64,000 nucleotides of DNA. Origin: Streptomyces sp. A 4/2. Lineage in GTDB: Bacteria > Actinomycetota > Actinomycetes > Streptomycetales > Streptomycetaceae. The stretch is from NCBI RefSeq assembly GCF_940670765.1, contig NZ_CALNVW010000019.1, positions 372,001 to 436,000 of the forward strand. Direction: 5' to 3'. Shown piece by piece: positions 62,083-64,000 of the stretch (its first letter is position 1; the number at the start of each line of letters is the position of its first letter). The translations under genes and the position numbers were made by a program. Under the pieces are notes generated by a model. It saw nothing but the letters and a program-made list of their open reading frames with translations. It had not been told where the DNA came from and did not search any database.

Positions 62083-62940
62083 TCAGAGAGCGAATTCCTT
62101 CGCGACCTTCGAGATGAACTCACGGGTCTGGTCGGCGTTCAGGGCCTGCGCCCGCAAGTGCTCGTACATGACGCTGTACCGCTGCACATCCGGCGATTTC
62201 TCCAGATACAGATCGCTGGTGACGCCCTCGATGTAGACCACGCTCGAATCGCCGGCGTCGGGGAACTCAAGAATGGCGTACTGCCCGGTCACTCCCGGAT
62301 GCGCGCCCACCGCGAACGGCAGCACCTGCAGGGTGACATGCGGGAGTTGCGACCATTCGATGAGGGATTCCAGCTGCTCGATCATCGCCTGGCGGTCTCC
62401 CACGAGGCGGCGCAGGGTCGCCTCGTCGAGCACCGCCCACAGCCGCAGTGGGGAATCGGCGGCCCGGAGCCGGTCCTGACGGCGCAGGCGGACCTGCACG
62501 CGCTTCTCGATGTCGGTCGTCGAGGTCTCCGGCATGGCGCCGGTGATCAGCGCCTCCGCGTACCGGCTGGTCTGCAACAGCCCCGGCAGGACCTGCGACT
62601 CGTACACGCGGATCGAGGCGGCGTCCGTCTCCAGGCCGATGTAGACGCTGTACGGGATGTCGCCGAAGGCGTGCCACCAGCCCTGCTGGCGGGAGTCCTT
62701 GGCCATCTGCATCAGCGAGTCGACGATCCGGAGGTCCTCGACCTCGTACACCCCGCAGAGGTCGCGGACATCGCGCTGGCTGATGGAACGGCGGCCGTTC
62801 TCCAGGCGGCTGATCTTCGACTGGGAGACCAGCAGACGCTCGGCGACCTGCTCGGCCGTCATGTTCTTCTGCTCACGCAGTTTGCGGAGCTCCTGGCCGA
62901 GTCGGCGTCGCCTGACTGTGGGATTGACGTTGGACGCCAC
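62083..62940 (-). CDS. XRE-family regulator with DUF5753 domain
   Basis: 285 residues from GTG 62940 (GGAGG 10 nt upstream); ATG 62979 is an alternative. Helix-turn-helix RLGQELRKLREQKNMTAEQVAERLLVSQSKISRLENGRR, then DUF5753 with VYESQVLPGLLQTSRYAEALI and HVTLQVLPFAVGAHPGVTG. This is the most classical of the three copies in the window. Third XRE/DUF397 pair. Confidence 0.93.
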   Translation of the reverse strand: MASNVNPTVRRRRLGQELRKLREQKNMTAEQVAERLLVSQSKISRLENGRRSISQRDVRDLCGVYEVEDLRIVDSLMQMAKDSRQQGWWHAFGDIPYSVYIGLETDAASIRVYESQVLPGLLQTSRYAEALITGAMPETSTTDIEKRVQVRLRRQDRLRAADSPLRLWAVLDEATLRRLVGDRQAMIEQLESLIEWSQLPHVTLQVLPFAVGAHPGVTGQYAILEFPDAGDSSVVYIEGVTSDLYLEKSPDVQRYSVMYEHLRAQALNADQTREFISKVAKEFAL

Positions 62941-63059
62941 GGGAACAGCACCTCCGGCTTTTGACGTACACAGACCCACCTTGAGGGGGCGCGGTAGGTC
63001 TTACTGCTCAGCAGATTGCCACCAATGCAACGCGCTGCGCTGGGAAATGGCCAGAGAGT

Positions 63060-63098
63060 GAGCGCGCGGGGCCGACGACGTGTCGGCCCCGCGCGCTC
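63060..63098. terminator. Strong terminator hairpin
   Basis: Perfect 17-bp arms (GAGCGCGCGGGGCCGAC and complement), loop GACGT, downstream of the GPP34 gene on the minus strand, facing the XRE upstream region. Confidence 0.9.
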
Positions 63099-63246
63099 GT
63101 GTTGCGGCTCCCGAACCGGGTCTGTGGGGACGTCGGTGCGGCGGTTCGCGTGGTGCTGGTGGTGCCGGCGCCCGGGTGGACCGGGCGCTCCGGTGGTGCG
63201 GGTCGCTCGTGTGACGCGTGTGCGGTGATGCGGTGTGCGGTTGCGC

Positions 63247-63960
63247 TCAGTGCGCCGCCACGCGGGCCATCGGCCCGTGGTGCGACTGCATCGGCGCGGC
63301 GTTACCCGGTGCCGGTGCTGTCCGGCGCGGCTGTGCGACCGCTCCGTTCTGGACGTCCATCACGGCGTGCGCCACGAGACCGCCCATGGGGTCGTGTCTG
63401 ATCAGGTCCCGGAGGCGGGAGCGCGATGAACGCCCCTCGTTGCCGGGGTAGAGGTGCTTGCCGAGCCCCACTGCGTGAGCGAGCGCGGCGAGCGCCGCGG
63501 TCCGCGGGTCCGGCGGTACGCCGGTGCGGATCGCACTGTCCAACCGGGCGCGGATGTCCCGGCTGATGGCTGTCTCCGTCGCCTGGTAGCGAGTCGTCGG
63601 CAGCACTCCGCACATCTGGCCCGCCACGGCATGCACCATGCCGCACCGCTCCAGATGAGCGAGATAAATCTGGCGGAGCCCCAGCCGGGGCCCGCCGATC
63701 CAGTGGACTGCCCGAACCGGGCTGCCACGCCTGCGCAGCAGTTCCAGTGCGGAGTCCAGTGTCGGATCTCCTGTCGGCCGTGCCATCACCACGGCGATAC
63801 GATCCCCGTCCGGGGCTATCCGTCCTGCCAGAGCCAGCTCTACTAGCTGGGCCCCGGCCAGGCCGAGGTCGAGCGACTGCGGCTGCGCTGTGGTACCCGT
63901 GGTCGGGTCCAGAGCGAGCAGTAGAAGCTCTTCCGGAATCGTTCTGCGGCTCCTGCCCAT
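63247..63960 (-). CDS. GPP34 (GOLPH3/VPS74-like) family protein
   Basis: 237 residues. The start IPEELLLLALDPTTG and the core SLDLGLAGAQLVELALAGRI ... LRQIYLAHLERCGMVHAV match the GPP34 phosphoinositide-binding fold known from eukaryotic GOLPH3, widely present in Streptomyces with unknown bacterial function. The C-terminal tail is His/Ala-rich. No membrane segment. Confidence 0.88.
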   Translation of the reverse strand: MGRSRRTIPEELLLLALDPTTGTTAQPQSLDLGLAGAQLVELALAGRIAPDGDRIAVVMARPTGDPTLDSALELLRRRGSPVRAVHWIGGPRLGLRQIYLAHLERCGMVHAVAGQMCGVLPTTRYQATETAISRDIRARLDSAIRTGVPPDPRTAALAALAHAVGLGKHLYPGNEGRSSRSRLRDLIRHDPMGGLVAHAVMDVQNGAVAQPRRTAPAPGNAAPMQSHHGPMARVAAH

Positions 63961-64000
63961 CCATGCCTCCCCGCGTGGATGAGTGACAGGGTGACCCCTC

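Overview
The window is very GC-rich, with GTG/TTG starts, GC hairpin terminators and many XRE/DUF397 pairs. It carries recognisable afsK, afsS, afsR and fbiC genes. This is chromosomal DNA of a Streptomyces or close relative.

Region 1 (1-24.6 kb). A block of acyl-CoA and F420-type catabolic genes is wrapped around the AfsK-AfsR-AfsS signalling genes. The catabolic genes are two thiolase/lipid-transfer proteins, a DUF35 Zn-ribbon/OB protein, an enoyl-CoA hydratase-like protein, an acyl-CoA dehydrogenase, a FadD3-like CoA ligase, a deazaflavin-dependent reductase, two luciferase-like (LLM) oxidoreductases, an SDR, two amidohydrolases and an aldehyde dehydrogenase. A 15-bp palindrome, CTGACGG-nnn-GTCAG, stands in front of nearly every transcription unit of the block. 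It recurs at 60.57 kb between another SDR and an unrecognised gene. A TetR-family gene in the block (3079-3726) has a weaker copy over its own start codon and is the best candidate regulator. afsS has an AfsR/PhoP-type direct-repeat promoter and a structured leader. A secreted mini-protein sharing AfsS-like repeats lies next to it.

Region 2 (24.6-44.3 kb). A mixture of regulators and housekeeping genes: a DUF6415 protein, an XRE/DUF397 pair, a Tat-exported PHP-domain protein, an LLM oxidoreductase, a zinc-ribbon winged-helix protein and a lipoprotein alpha/beta hydrolase. A mercury-type locus follows (thioredoxin-like/MerB fusion, aminoglycoside-phosphotransferase-like kinase, MerR). Then come a urea transporter, fbiC (F420 cofactor precursor synthesis, serving the F420-type enzymes nearby), GNAT, HD and HAD enzymes, a CGNR regulator with double operators, and a MarR regulator with an FAD monooxygenase.

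Region 3 (44.3-53 kb). A lower-GC accessory segment: a lipoprotein, a small membrane protein between imperfect direct repeats, and an intact IS1380-type element with TTAA target duplication. The element sits just in front of a four-gene, tightly overlapping WXG100-like operon of unknown function. An XRE plus tandem DUF397 operon ends the segment.

Region 4 (53-64 kb). A TetR regulator with a clear operator and an SGNH hydrolase, a PaaI thioesterase, an orphan ribbon-helix-helix protein, and an ADP-ribosylglycohydrolase-fold protein that has lost its metal-binding aspartates. These are followed by a sodium/solute symporter, the SDR/unknown pair that carries the remote operator, an XRE/DUF397 pair and a GPP34 (GOLPH3-like) protein.
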